Part shown: positions 1 through 11,732 of the stretch, piece after piece | How the letters are laid out: each line of letters begins with the position of its first letter | Numbering within the stretch: position 1 is the first letter of the stretch | DNA from: Phialocephala subalpina | Lineage: Eukaryota; Ascomycota; Leotiomycetes; Helotiales; Mollisiaceae | Length of the DNA: 64,000 bases | Direction: 5' to 3' | Assembly (NCBI GenBank): GCA_900073065.1 | Contig: FJOG01000043.1 | Coordinates: forward strand, 180,775 to 244,774 | Translations under genes and position numbers: made by a program | The notes under the pieces: model-generated | Seen by the model: the letters and a program-made list of their open reading frames with translations, nothing else | Told to the model about the DNA's origin: nothing | The model's database searches: none

Positions 1-314
1 TTGAATATTAATAAAAGAAATTTAAAAATTAAAAATAAACTATTAATAAATATTTGGAATTATATTATTATAAAGTAATTATTTTTAATTTTTTAAATTT
101 CTTTTATTAATATTCAAAAAAATTATTTATAAACTTATAAAATATTAAATTTATATATAATTAATTTTAAATTTTGATTATATAATCTAAATAATTTTTA
201 GTTTTCTATATTTATTTATATATAAAGAATTTATATTTTTACTTTTATATAATTATATTAATTTATTATAGAATTAGAAAAGTTATAAAAATTGGCCGAG
301 AATTGGAGGGGGGG
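1..314. mobile_element. Right half of an AT-rich MITE, cut by the window edge
   Basis: The first 290 bases are almost pure A+T and end in a short GC-rich tail running into a block of seven G (308-314) followed by AC. The stretch from about 100 to 314 matches, in order, the right half of the complete element at 62252-62771, including the internal TTAATATTCAAAAAAATTAT block and the AGTTATAAAAA-TTGGCCG stretch just before the G run. Bases 1-23 are an exact inverted repeat of 95-117, so the window opens inside an internal palindrome. Only one end is visible and no protein is encoded. Non-autonomous DNA transposon relic is the simplest reading. Confidence 0.75.
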
Positions 315-1285
315 ACTACTTACTTCCTGAAGCCTCTTCCTGGACCAAAGTCAAGAAGAAACAAAGAAGGCTACTCAGATATCAACTTTTCAAGATCCCG
401 ACGTAAGTATCGTTATTTATCTTTTTCTAATTTGAACCGATTAGCAGCAGGTCGCGATCTCATCTGAGAATATCGATGAAACGAGAGAAGAGAACGAATC
501 TATAGAGACGTCACCAATGGAAGCTGCTGTCCAACAATTCAGTACACCTGTTGCTGAGTCAGAGAATACTTTAGATCAGATCCCAATACCTCCCCTACAG
601 TTGGACGAAGAAGGTGATGGAGATGACAATACGACTATCCGCCGGCAATGGGCACATGGGCCCCGTATATGGACGCCAGGAATGAACACCATGTCTGTGG
701 AAGCCATGTTTCAAGAATTATCCGGCACAACTGAACTCAGGGCCCCGATCCATAGTGCGGATATGCTTTTTGGAGAGCCGAACGGCAACGGTGCTGAAGA
801 AACTGCAGTTCCAGCGGAGTCTCCCAGCATCACGTCCAAAGAGACCCGGCAGCCCCCAAAACCTTCGCTTATGCTTCATCTCCTCTCTGTCGCTATGGCT
901 TCGGTGCCCCAATATGATCTTGACCACCCTACATTCGATAATCCACAGAGAGGATAAAATCTCAGCGCTCGAGGACTCCTCATCCAACATTCGAACCTTG
1001 CCAAGGCATACCCGATCACGTTCGACCAAGTCTGGCAGGCGTATTGGGGAGGCTTGGGCAACTGATACTCATTGTCCAGTATCCTGTCATGACTGGTTTG
1101 GAGACTCTCATAGCAGTATAATTAAAGATGAAAAGAATGGTGAACGACTTGAGACCGGCTGAAGATGGCGACGGGCAGGTGAGGTGGTTCGTGAAGTGTT
1201 GTAGGGATGTTGCTGCTATCAAGAGGCAGCTCATTGAGACTCGAGATCAAATTAGAAAGCCGATGACGGAACCACAATCGGAATA
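315..1285 (+). pseudogene. Degraded gene fragment, family not recognised
   Basis: A 146-codon open frame (517-957) with fungal-like codon use follows a plausible intron (donor GTAAGT near 400, acceptor near 450). Beyond its stop, coding-like sequence resumes in shifted frames: one run contains QYPVMTGLETLIAV, and a later run to about 1285 is rich in charged residues and ends in PMTEPQSE. No intron that I can place restores one frame. The MITE ends immediately upstream, so the 5' part of a gene may have been lost there. Fragmented fungal regulators can look like this, but no zinc cluster or other domain is visible, so the function stays open. Confidence 0.3.
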
Positions 1286-3057
1286 AGGTATTTTTTTTTT
1301 TGATTGATGATACTTGCATGTGGTAGTTGGGGTTGATTGTTCCTTTGAGCAAGATTTCGCATCATCCACGCCTTGAGTTGTAGCAAGGCCAAACATTTTG
1401 GATACTAAACACACTTGTCTGGATCTCAAATAGTGAATGAGATCTGGCACGATGCCTGTTTTGAGGATAGAGGCTTGGGCATATTCACATTACTCGAAGA
1501 ACAGTAAGACAAGCTTAGCTCTTTAGGATGGTTTCTTGACTATGTTGATGTTTCTAGAACGGCATATTGCGCATTGCTGGATTTTTGGGCCTAAAAGCGC
1601 TTTCCATCTGATCTAAGATGGCTTGTTTGTGAAACGTTCTCTAGGTTGACTGTTAGGCAGCCTTCTTTTGGCCCACCCTGGTTTGGAACCATGTAAGTTA
1701 TACGGCATCCTGCTGCAACGTTGATAAAAAGACGGAACACTGCCTGAACCTTTGAGGCTCACTGTGAAGAACGAGCGGCAGAGCCATAAGAAGAGGTATG
1801 ATCTTTTCAAAGTATCTCACATTAAATGACGAGTGTGGGCCATGTTCAACCTAGCTGAAAGACAAAGAAGGGGTATGCTAGGTTGATGGAAACAAATTTG
1901 ACAGTTAACTGACAGGTTTGTGCTGGAGGAGAGGTACATCAGTGCACACAGTGTCATTTGTTTGCGTTCTATACGAACGCAAGATAGAGCTGCTGAAAAA
2001 GACAATACACATTGCTGGTGGCTACGCTGTTTTGAACTCTCTATTTCAGCATTGTTCTCTTTCGGTGCTAGCCTCGTAAGTACACCACCACGTGCCATAT
2101 ATAAGTAGAATTGAAGTTGAGAGTTGACTATCATCTTGCTTTATAATGCAGCTACAAGCCAACGAAGATAAGATGGACCAATCAGGTGATACCAAGGTTT
2201 GAACTTTCCTTCCTACATCTCAATCTTTTTCTAACAGTTCAGAAGCAATCCGATACCTCTCCAGAAATGGATTCGCCATCGGAAACAATACAGAGCTACT
2301 GGGCATGCTTTTCCAGGATTGCACTCGATGTCACAAGATCAGCCAACACCTGACAAACAGTACGAAGCCCGATTGTGTCGTGTCACCAGGACTGGCCCAA
2401 ACAACAACAGCTCTATCGGAGTAGCTGGACCCTGAACTTCGGCAGATGTACATTGGTGTGTGCATTGGTGTGTCGTTGGTGGACGCACGTCCGCCGCGGG
2501 GTTCATCTTCGCTTCGGAAGGAGACTTACCGTTCCTTTAAGGTTACCCCTCCCTCTAAACTTGTTCTGCCTAAAGTTACTCCTCCATCAACAACAACTCG
2601 CACCGAAGCTCCCTCCCCAATAATATCAAACGTGCATGACTGTGAGACGATCTTGTGCGTCGTTGCTCAGGCAGTAATCGCCCTCGGCTCACCCTTGGCT
2701 TAGCAACGCGAGTCAAATGTTCTGTGTCAAGAAGGCGCATAGTGCGGGGAGGGTTTACCGAGAGGATATGCATAGAAGTTGTACGTGTTGAGCAACTTGA
2801 CTCGCACTCACGTGTGTGCCGAGGCAATATGCAGAGCGCATCCTTCCTTGACATCGTTTGAATGTTAGAGCATCGAAAGACAACGCTCAAGTTGTGTGCA
2901 CGTTTGGTACGGAAATCGTCTTGGGATTTTTCCTTCCTCCTTTTATTTGCTGTTCAATCTGTTCATGTTATACTGAGAAGAAAAGACATTCAATTTTACG
3001 TACATCGCAAAATTCCAGATCACTATTACGATAATAGACCCTTGCTTACCAGCCAGC
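1286..3057. other. Gene-free stretch
   Basis: Only short, overlapping open frames occur on both strands, none with a recognisable domain or a convincing intron chain. A TATA-like ATATATAAG sits near 2097 and a short open stretch follows 2160, but no coding continuation was found. The last few hundred bases should hold the promoter and 5' UTR of the oxygenase gene at 3058. Confidence 0.5.
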
Positions 3058-4317
3058 ATGTTCAAACATTCCAGCTCCCTCACCAAGAACAAAATCCTAG
3101 AGTTGATGGGTACAATGGAGATACCTCAGCTTTCCAAATGGACTCTTCTCGGTATTGGCGTCGTCCTATACGTAGGCCTTGTCCAAACCCTTCGTTTTCG
3201 AAGTCTGAGAAACCTGACCAAGACCTACGCTGCTTATCTCCACGACCCCTATTCGCTTGATTACAAGACAGCACATCAAATAATGAAGCGGGTGATACTC
3301 TACGAAACTCCATGGATGTACGCCTTTGGAACTCAGTGGGCACTTATCAAGACGTACACCGTTGCAACGGGAACTGGGTTACTTGTACAAACAAGACAGC
3401 TCACGTCAGATTCAACGGTTGGGAAGCGTGCTGAAGACACTGGCGTCATTTTGACTGAATTTTTGATTGGCTCGATGGACAGCGATCGTGGCTCCAAAGC
3501 CCTGGCGAAGATGAACTGGATGCACAGGCGATACGGCAATAAGATCAAGCAACCAGAACTGCTGCACACCCTAGCCATGTTCGTCCTCGAACCGATCAGA
3601 TGGCTCAACGACCGAGAGTGGCGGCCCTTGACAGAGTTAGAAAAAGTTGCGATCTTCGTATACTGGAAAGAGATTGGTAATCGAATGGGCATCAGAGATA
3701 TTCCGGACACCCTGGAAGAGCTCGAGATCTGGACGGCTGAGTACACTAAGAAAAATGTGTACTTTACCAAGAACAACAAATTGTGCGCCGATTCGACCAT
3801 GCGATTGTTCCTTCGGGATGTCCCTCTGTTTATGCGAGGATTTGCTCAGCATGCAGCTGTTTCACTTTTCGAGGAGCGGAGCAGGCTGGCTCTTGGTTAT
3901 GAAAAACCACCTCGCTGGATTGCCAGGCTTGTTGCGACTGCGTTCCATATTCGAAGGATCATCATCAGGCATTTCTTCCTGCCACGACTCCATGAGCTAG
4001 ATCCTCTCGCAAAGCCCGACTCGACTGGTCGGCTTTACAGGGACACTTGGGCCTTTGAGCCGTGGTATGTCAAGGCTACAGTAAAGAGTTGGTTACAAGG
4101 GTGGTTCTGGACCTCTGGCAAGGTATTACCCGGACCGAAATACAAGAGCAATGGGTTTCTCGTGGAGGAGCTTGGCCCAGTTGAATATGAACAATCTTCA
4201 AAGGAGCCAGTGGCGAAAGAAGCGGAGGAGATGCAGGCTTACGCCTCTAAAGGTGGCGCTGTTGTACTTGGATGTCCGTTTAGTTCTGTTGGGTATCCGC
4301 CCAAGTATGGAGCTTAG
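3058..4317 (+). CDS. MpaB/DUF2236-type ER-bound oxygenase
   Basis: A single-exon gene of 419 codons. Residues about 28-48 form one hydrophobic segment (LLGIGVVLYVGLVQTL), giving an N-terminal membrane anchor. The body has the family hallmarks of the DUF2236 / MpaB / rubber-oxygenase (Lcp) fold: NWMHRRYGNKI, then a helix with LLHTLAMFVLEPIRWL, then LTELEKVAIFVYWKEIGNRMGI. Family members studied include the ER-bound mycophenolic-acid pathway enzyme MpaB and haem-dependent latex-clearing proteins, which cleave alkene chains oxidatively. The substrate here cannot be read from sequence. It is followed in the same orientation by a Diels-Alderase-like gene and a bZIP-DUF3425 regulator, suggesting specialised metabolism. 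The start is the first ATG of the frame and precedes the anchor directly. The length is normal for fungal members. Confidence 0.85.
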   Translation: MFKHSSSLTKNKILELMGTMEIPQLSKWTLLGIGVVLYVGLVQTLRFRSLRNLTKTYAAYLHDPYSLDYKTAHQIMKRVILYETPWMYAFGTQWALIKTYTVATGTGLLVQTRQLTSDSTVGKRAEDTGVILTEFLIGSMDSDRGSKALAKMNWMHRRYGNKIKQPELLHTLAMFVLEPIRWLNDREWRPLTELEKVAIFVYWKEIGNRMGIRDIPDTLEELEIWTAEYTKKNVYFTKNNKLCADSTMRLFLRDVPLFMRGFAQHAAVSLFEERSRLALGYEKPPRWIARLVATAFHIRRIIIRHFFLPRLHELDPLAKPDSTGRLYRDTWAFEPWYVKATVKSWLQGWFWTSGKVLPGPKYKSNGFLVEELGPVEYEQSSKEPVAKEAEEMQAYASKGGAVVLGCPFSSVGYPPKYGA

Positions 4318-5260
4318 GGGTAAGTAAGGTGAACAAATCGCCCTGGTTTAGAACCCGTGCTAATGCTTCTCGAAGCGATACAAACAACCCTCATTCCCAT
4401 TCTCCCACTCATATTGGACCAATACCGCCTTGCCTATCTACAAGATCAATGTCTGTATCTCAATTACGGCTAAGCTATCTAGCGGAATATAGTCCTATGA
4501 AGAACGGTTACCCTCATGCTAACCTTTCTCGCCCAGCGTATACAGTCTAGAGACGAAACTCTAGACATCGATTCCATCAATACCCTTCTACTTGCCTGTG
4601 GTTCCATCTAGGATATGGATTTCAATTTTGTCAGATCATATTCCTACTGTGCGCGCGCTTTCGGCCACAATATAAGCCTGGGAAGACCAAAGCTCATACC
4701 AAAATTTCTTTTCCGAGGAAAGGCGCGATTATGGGGAATTGATCCACTTCGGTTTTGGCAGATGATTTCAAATCAAACTAGTAGCTTGCGAGTAACGCTT
4801 CAGATGAAACATCGTGAAATGGAAAATGTTTTTCTTCATAACTTCGGAGGTAGTAGTAACACAGATACACTGAAGCTAAAAACCTCCCTTGACATGTCAG
4901 CCAATGCATGGCTCTCAGCCAATATGCAGAAAGTCTTTCTAGCCTCCTTCCCAAGACTTGCGCACATGCCCACCTTTCTCGCCCCAGGCTATTAATTAAC
5001 CTTTTGCAGAAGTGGGGTGGGGCGGGGTTAAGAAAGCTCACCTCGGATCTCCAACTTCTTGGAATCCTTCATGCCCCTCAGCGTCAAGTTACCTGACTCG
5101 ATTAACCAAGGTACTCACAATTAAGTTGATAGTTACTGACTGGCCTGAATAGCTGAGTACGTATGAATATGACCGCCGCGAAACCAGTTGGTAGGATATA
5201 GGGACCCTATGCTCTTTTCCTCAGATCTGGTACGCCGACATATCTCGCCTCCTTGCCATT
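4318..5260. other. Intergenic stretch with no supported gene
   Basis: This holds the 3' flank of the oxygenase gene and the 5' flank of the cyclase gene. A 126-codon frame at 4615-4995 has no domain, no homologous pattern and no splice partners, so it is not called. Confidence 0.5.
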
Positions 5261-6505
5261 ATGAAAATACAGAACCTAGCGCTCGTCGGCGCTCTCTGCG
5301 CTTCCACGCCGATAGTTCTATGTAGTCAAACTATCACCGTCTCCAATGTAGTCCAGCTTGGCAACAGCGTTGGTCAGTTTGTATCTGGCGCATCTGGGTT
5401 AGATGGCCCAAAGATGGACCCCGAAATCAACTCTACGAGCTTTGACTGGTGGTACTTTGACGCTGTATCGGAGAACAACTCATGTGCGGTTGTCATCGTA
5501 TTTTACATGACTACAGACCTGGGGTTCCCGTTTGTGCTTCCCTTATCTACGCTCTCCGTTGATATCTTCGCAACTTTCGAAGACGGAACTCTTGTGTTTC
5601 TCCCCTTGAATAACCCGCCTCTAAGTGCTGGAACGGCAACAGTTGTGACAGACGGTGACGGCTCGTCAGGGGTCTGGGAAGGGACTGGCTTTGAGTGGAA
5701 GGGAGCACCAGACTTGTCACAATACGTTGTCACAATTGACTCCCCTCTTCTCGGTATAAGTGGCACCCTAGTGTTAAACTCTGTTCGTACCAAACTTCGT
5801 GTCATACCCTCCTTCTAGAATTTCAACTAACCGCAGTCGTCATTCTCCCAGGTTGCTCCAGCGCACTATCCGTGTGGCCCCAACCAAGCCGGCCAGAATC
5901 TAGAGGTGTCACCTCACGTTGGGTGGGCAAATGCTGTGCCTGACGCAAATGCGGTGGCAGACTTTACAATCCTAGGCAGAAAGCTCCAGTTTACAGGCCC
6001 AGGTTACCATGATAAGGTGAGCCATCTGTAATGATGTCCCATTATAGGGAGACCTACGAAGGGTCAAATTAACCTTCAACATTAGAATTGGGGAGATCAG
6101 CCCTTCACAGAAAACGTGGCGAGTTGGTATTGGGGACACGGAAGATTAGGACCGTATTCCATCGTCTGGTTTGATGTATTGGCCCTCAACGGCTCCGAAT
6201 ATATCAGTAGCTATGCCGCGGTCAACGGCAGCATCATAACGGCTTCCTGCTCAGGGATCAAAGTGCGTCCGACAGGGACGAACTCCCAGTACCCTCCTGT
6301 GATTACCTCGGGGAATCCACAAGGTTTCCATATTGACCTGGATCTCGGAAGTGAAGGGATTTTGGAGGTAAACGTGACTAGTAACCTCGCTATCGCTGAC
6401 GCAATACTCTATACGCGATGGTCAGGATCGATGTCAGGGGGCGTAAAAGGCGGAATTGTATATACAGGTGTTGCTTTATATGAGGAGTTTAAATTTCAAG
6501 TATAA
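5261..6505 (+). CDS. Secreted Diels-Alderase / CrtC-AttH-like cyclase
   Basis: Three exons (5261-5782, 5852-6016, 6086-6505) close in frame to 368 residues. Residues 1-21 look like a signal peptide (hydrophobic core LALVGALCASTPIVL). The first domain has FDWWYFDAVSENNSC, and the second begins near APAHYPCGP and carries GRKLQFTGPGYHDK immediately followed by NWGDQPF. The GxGYHDxNWG signature and the WWYFD motif are typical of the lipocalin-like two-barrel family that includes CrtC/AttH proteins and the fungal Diels-Alderases of decalin and cytochalasan pathways. These catalyse intramolecular [4+2] cyclisation of polyketide chains. Which reaction this one performs is unknown because no polyketide synthase is in the window. 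The first donor is GTTCGT, slightly unusual, but the junction LNS-VAPAHYPCG fits the family. Neighbours are an MpaB-type oxygenase upstream and a bZIP regulator downstream, all on the + strand. Confidence 0.8.
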
Positions 6506-7711
6506 AAGTCACTTTAGTTTGAATTCATTTTTTATACGGAATTCTCAGTATTGCAGATCAATGATTTTCTCAGCTTCCTTTACTCGTTGGCGTCAATAAT
6601 TGATCATTGCTGGAAGTTTTTCCAATGGCCATCTCTCCAGCAACAGAGCCTTGAATATTTCGTATCAGCTTTTCCACAAGTTCGTTGTCGAAAGCCTCTA
6701 CGGTTGATATTGACTCCTGTTGCTTTGCATATTTTGAAAGTCTCCGTCTTCAAGAATTAGACGGAAACTTGCGGAAGTCGAAGCCCTTGAAGTCATGAAG
6801 CCCGGTGGAGTCGATACGAGCCTGGTTGATAGCATCCTCGCGAACCGAAGTACCTGGACTGAGGAGCGTCACGAGGTTCTTTGACGTCGATGTTGTAGAT
6901 CTTAAGACCAAATTGATCCAACTCGCACGGGTGTTTCTGGAGATTCGTGTCTTGAATCCCTGACGTTCCAACAGCACGAGAATGTTAGTATCGCGCTTTC
7001 CACATGCCAATGGAGGAAAGGGGTCTGGATTTACTAGTAAAGCGTGCTATGGTCCCCAGAAAATGTTGCAACAAAATTTTTTAACTAGTACGAAGGTCCC
7101 GGCCAAAGGTCATAGGACTACAGGGCTTCAATCGCTAAACTGCCCTGAAGAAGGAGATCTCCAGGCTCCTAATCGCTGTATTTTCACAAGTTCCAGGCCT
7201 CTCATCGCTGTGACAATAGGGTAGCACTCGCTACGCTGTGCACCCTATGAGGAACAGCCCAAGACACCCTGTAGCCCGGTGACCTGTGACCGCGACCTTC
7301 GTAATTTGTTTAGGGAATGGTTATTACGTGTGGCGTTGCTATTGCCCAGCCACCCCAGGTTGTTCAATCCCTGACTGATCTTTTAATAAAGGATCGATCC
7401 AAGGTTCTCAGTAGGGGCATGCGGGAACGTACCTGCATAACGCCACGCCACATGATGGCGAAGAGTGCGTGTGTCCTGCCTGAGGTTTAGAGCCTCGAGT
7501 ATCATTGAGCCTAATTGGTGCTCAGGCCCTGATAGGCTCGGGGTTCGTAACAGTTTGCCGAGGCATTAAGCCCCGCATCTTGGCAACCGATTTTTGAACT
7601 TTTGCTTTCTTGTTCACTTTTCATTATTGAACAACGATGCTTCGTTAGAATCCGGACTGAAGTCAGCTTTAAAATTGCCAGAAGACTTATAAGGCATCTT
7701 TTGCAGTCGAC
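6506..7711. other. Intergenic stretch with no supported gene
   Basis: Short open frames only, on both strands, with no domain and no credible splice chain. It should contain the terminator region of the cyclase gene and the promoter of the bZIP gene. No tRNA-like fold or repeat was noticed. Confidence 0.45.
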
Positions 7712-9414
7712 ATGAGCGAAAATTTCCCTCAAAATCCCGCTGTTCTCGTGGCCAGGGAATCTAAACGCAAACGGAGCGATGACGACCTGCGTCGAGAGCG
7801 GAAGAGGAAGGCGGACAGAATGGCCCAGAAAATTTCCCGCGAAAAGCGGAGATTATATACTGATCAACTGGAGAGGACGATCAACATCTTGTGTAAGGAG
7901 GATGGGAGAGCAGTTACGTATGGGCTGATGGAGGAGATATCGCTGCTACGAGCAGAGAACGGCCGCCTTCGCAGGATTATCGACGGTGTAAAGTCTGCCT
8001 TGTCTTCCGAAACCTCTACCGCACCGTATTACCCCTCACAAGTGGGTAAGATACATCGTTACTGATATATATTATAGACCAGATCCTGTTATTGACGATA
8101 ATACATTGCGGAGTGCTAGAGCCGAGGGTTTTCTAAATGGGGATGTGAGGGGCTCCGTGGATAACGTACAGTCTGCGAGCAATGCCACGCCAGAGCCGAA
8201 CGTTTGGGCTTCAAACGGCCTCGCTCAAATGGAGACAGAAGTGGATCGAGAAATGCGCGAAGATTATCCTGACACGACGGCGAACGTCAACTTCGAGAGC
8301 CCAATCGAGTTTACAGATTCGTGGATGGATAACATGATTTATGGAAGCAGGAGCAGCACAAGCTGGCCAGGTCTGAGTCGGGCTCGACCTCAGCCATTCC
8401 CAAGTCCGCTTTCGACTATGATGCCAGTAGCCTCACGCCCCAGGGGCACTGCGCAATGCCAAATTTGGCAAAGATCTAACACGATATACTCTCAAGTGTC
8501 CAAAGTTGGCCCAGCGTGTTCTTCTGCCGCGCTCAAGCTTAGTTCTACTTATTATGCAGCGTCGATTTTCAAGGCTGTCATAAAGGGCTGGACTTCTCTA
8601 AGTATTCAAGAGCGGAGTAATCCCATCCTGCGAATTCTCAGAGAAATAGATCAAGTGTTTCCACAACTAGATCGAACGAGTAGGGTTGCTTTCATGTACA
8701 AAAGCCATATGGTCCTAAAGGTGCGTTTCAAACTCGTTGCAGTAGTTGTACACATGAATTGATTCTGTGTAGTATCTTCTTAACCCCGAGGAACGCAATT
8801 TGGAGCAAATGCCGCAGTGGCAAAGGCCCCGGTAAGATTTACCCTGAGCTTAAAACACAAGTCGGATTAGTGCTAAGGCTCCTAAGTCACTTGCAGAGTA
8901 CCAAACAACACCCGATAGCCATCGACTTCTTTGTTTGGTAAGTCAATATTTGAAACACATTCTGTTGGGCCTCGAGACCTAACCTCAACTAATCAATTTT
9001 AGGCCGGCCTTACGTGATCGCCTCGTCGAGACCCATCATGATTACTTTACCACGAGCGACTTCTCGATCTATTTCCGTAATTATTATAAATTCAGCTGGC
9101 CCTTCCCTTTCGAAGACACCTACATTTACTGCAAGGACACTAATACCTATCAATTGAGTCCCGTGTTTGAACGATACCACCGAGATCTGAAGTATTGGGG
9201 CGTTGAGAAGCCCTTTCTCGAAAAATTCCCGGAGTTAGCTCAGGATATTTCGTTGTGCCTAAGCGATGCAGATCCTTTGTACCCTGTATTTCACGAATTG
9301 GGGGTTATAGGCGATGTCCATGAGGATAATTCCAATGCAGATGGGGCGTCTTCTGATGGCTTTACGGAGCTGGCGATGGCAGAACTATTTGATAACTACC
9401 CACAAGTTGCATAA
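7712..9414 (+). CDS. bZIP transcription factor with C-terminal DUF3425
   Basis: Five exons are proposed: 7712-8045, 8083-8720, 8773-8831, 8899-8937 and 9003-9414 (493 residues). The N-terminus has a basic region (about residues 15-50: many K/R, then MAQKISREKRRLYTDQLERT) followed by a leucine-rich coil (LMEEISLLRAENGRLRRII). The C-terminus is a clear DUF3425 domain: YLLNPEERNLEQMPQW, then FFVWPALRDRLVETHHDY, then YYKFSWPFPFEDTYI and KYWGVEKPFLEKFPEL. This architecture is common in fungal regulators of stress or specialised metabolism. The position normally held by the invariant basic-region asparagine reads Ala (KADRMAQK). The first intron as modelled is only 37 bases, so that junction is the weakest part; an earlier donor at 7986 also keeps frame. 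The nearest likely targets are the cyclase and oxygenase genes upstream; that is inference. Confidence 0.8.
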
Positions 9415-9434
9415 TTTAAGGATTGGTTACTGCT

Positions 9435-9495
9435 CGAGACCGAACTTAGAGGAGGCGACGAGACCGAACTCGGAGGAGGCGAAGAGACCTCACTA
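9435..9495. repeat. 24-bp tandem repeat, about 2.5 copies
   Basis: The unit CGAGACCGAACTTAGAGG-AGGCGA occurs twice back to back with two differences, followed by a partial third copy. It lies just after the bZIP stop codon. Confidence 0.7.
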
Positions 9496-10913
9496 AGTCA
9501 ATTTCAGAGGATTGCAACTTTGACGGAACATCTTTCCAGGTCCGAATCTGCGGGGTTGATCCCCGCCCGCGGACGAACTCCAAGTGGTCTATCCACTTCT
9601 CAGGCACAGAAAACTCCAAGTTCCTGTGAAACATCTTGACATATATTCGGAAGCAAATGCTAGCTCCGTATCTTTAAACCCACGAGCTAGCCAGGAGTTA
9701 GAGAGCCTTCACATAAATCTACAATTGCCTAATTCTTTCCAGCAGACGCATTCGTTACCTAGTCAGGGGAATATCTTTGGCCTATGCTAAGTTGGCCTAT
9801 GGTTCCGCAGAAAGTCTCCGGCTGCTTTATAGCTGGCATTCTTGGATCTGTATCGGCCTCAATTACCACGGATTCACACTCTAGGTCCATCGAAACCACA
9901 TCCGCCGAGAGCCAGGTGCCTGCTGACTTTCAACAGTAGATCAAGCAGCTGTTGTCAGGTTTCGCTTTGATCCAAGCTGGACCGATTCTTTCGCATACTG
10001 CCTAGGTACTGGCACTGAGTGGATGCTACTTGGTAATCATGTGTTGCAACAATAACGCCGAGTACAAAGGTTCTCTCGCAGCACTCATGCGCGTGTCAGG
10101 AATCACCACTGTCTTCGGCGGCTACAAATATCATGATATCCCAACACCAGTTGGCTACGAAAGCGATATGACGGACGCCACACTTCTCATCACCATCCTC
10201 TTCAACGGTGCTTTAACAACGCTCAACTCGAAGCCCACTCTCGACAGTTTCAAGCTTGACAGACGGTATACGAGGTTCATTATTATTGCCGGCACAGTGT
10301 GCGCTTATTTGTCAGTGGCTGCTGGATGAGGTTAAAGCGGTGTGCGAACAAGACTGCACTGTTTTTAACGTTACTGGTACCATGGTCATGCTTTGTGGCG
10401 TTTATGTACTTGGCTGCACTTGCAGATACCCCTGTAGGGAAGAATCTCGACGAGGGAAGATACACAGAGAGCCCCACGAGCTCGCTGCGAAACATCGTTC
10501 ATATCCCATTCTCTTGAAGACGGTGTGGATGTCGATTTTGAGAGTAGCCGTAGTGAGAACGTGAACCGTTCATGATAGAGATCTGAACCCGGTCAAAGTT
10601 GAATGGCGGCTACTGACAAACCCCAAGGTCGGACTATGAGCAGAAACTCTGGTCGTGGTGGGAATCTTGCGCAGGGCAGGAATACGAGAGGGGGCGAGAA
10701 GTCGCCAGTGCTGGTGGGCAGTGAGTTCTCCTGGACTTCTTTGGAGACTAGAAGAGTTTTTTTTGATCTGGCAGCTCTTGGGCAGCGAGGTGATAGAGTA
10801 TCCACGCTACGTGAATGCGTTATATTGTTGTATTAGAAGCCGAAATAATTTGGGTTTCAGTGTTAAAATTCGGTGTACTCTAAATGTTACGGTCGGAATA
10901 TTTATACTTCAAG

Positions 10914-10963
10914 CCCTCACACTCTCAGTTGTACTTGTAGTACTACAACTGAGAGTGTGAGGG
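10914..10963. repeat. Perfect 20-bp inverted repeat (hairpin)
   Basis: The left arm 10914-10933 (CCCTCACACTCTCAGTTGTA) is the exact reverse complement of 10944-10963, separated by a 10-base loop. A weaker match continues outward on both sides (CTTCAAG against CGCTTGAA). It lies in gene-free DNA. It could be a recent snap-back duplication, a transcribed hairpin or a small element end. Confidence 0.85.
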
Positions 10964-11732
10964 TTCGTAGCGCTTGAAAAGAGCAGCGACACTAACTAAC
11001 CGCGTTGAAAGCGACGCAGGTTAAGATTCGGCGCAGATTACCTCGAGAATGAAGACAATGAAGGAGTCTATCAAAATTGGATTCCGGTCTATGCTGGCAA
11101 TGACGAGACTCAACAGGAGAACGACTAATGATATGAATCTGGTGCTGAATGAAGTCGGTCAGGTTGCTCAGTGGGAAGATTGTATGATTTGTGTGACTGA
11201 AATGGGAAAGGTACTGCAAAAAGTTGAGGACGAGATAGCGGGGCTGGCCACATCTGGTTTTAACGCTTGAAAATCGTAATAGTGGTCTTGCCTGGAAGGG
11301 TTGATGGAAATGTAAGAGAGAGCGGGGAAGCATAATCTGCCACAACTGGGCACGATGATGTGAGATCCAGCATGAAATTGCTGCATTGTCGCGGTCCTAT
11401 TGGGGAGGAAACATGGAGAAAATATCCGAAAATCTCAAAAATCAGAAAACACCTCAGTTTCTCGAATGCCTTGGAATGTCCGAAATATCATACAAAGAAC
11501 CTCTTGAATCCCAAGCAGCTTTTGTTCTTTGACCACGTAGGTAGGAATAGCCTCGCTAAAGACAAGCGAGGTCGTTAGCGGCGAATAGAGGCGCAAAACT
11601 CCGGGTCTCAGAGTTGGTCCTCATCTACCATCAAGCACAATGCCTTCTGTTATAATCAGCTGATTGAAAGTTCGCCCCCTGACCAATTCCATTATACGCT
11701 GACTTTCTCTCGCTGGTAGTTCTACCGAGAAG

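Noticed and set aside
1817..2134. A 105-codon minus-strand frame with a TATA-like box nearby
   Set aside because: The sequence has no recognisable protein pattern, and the box is on the other strand.
4615..4995. A 126-codon frame between the oxygenase and cyclase genes
   Set aside because: No domain, no intron chain and no composition typical of coding DNA here.
10030..10329. A 99-codon frame with membrane-like stretches
   Set aside because: Upstream coding-like sequence is broken by stops, and no domain or gene structure could be built; mentioned only as a possible relic.
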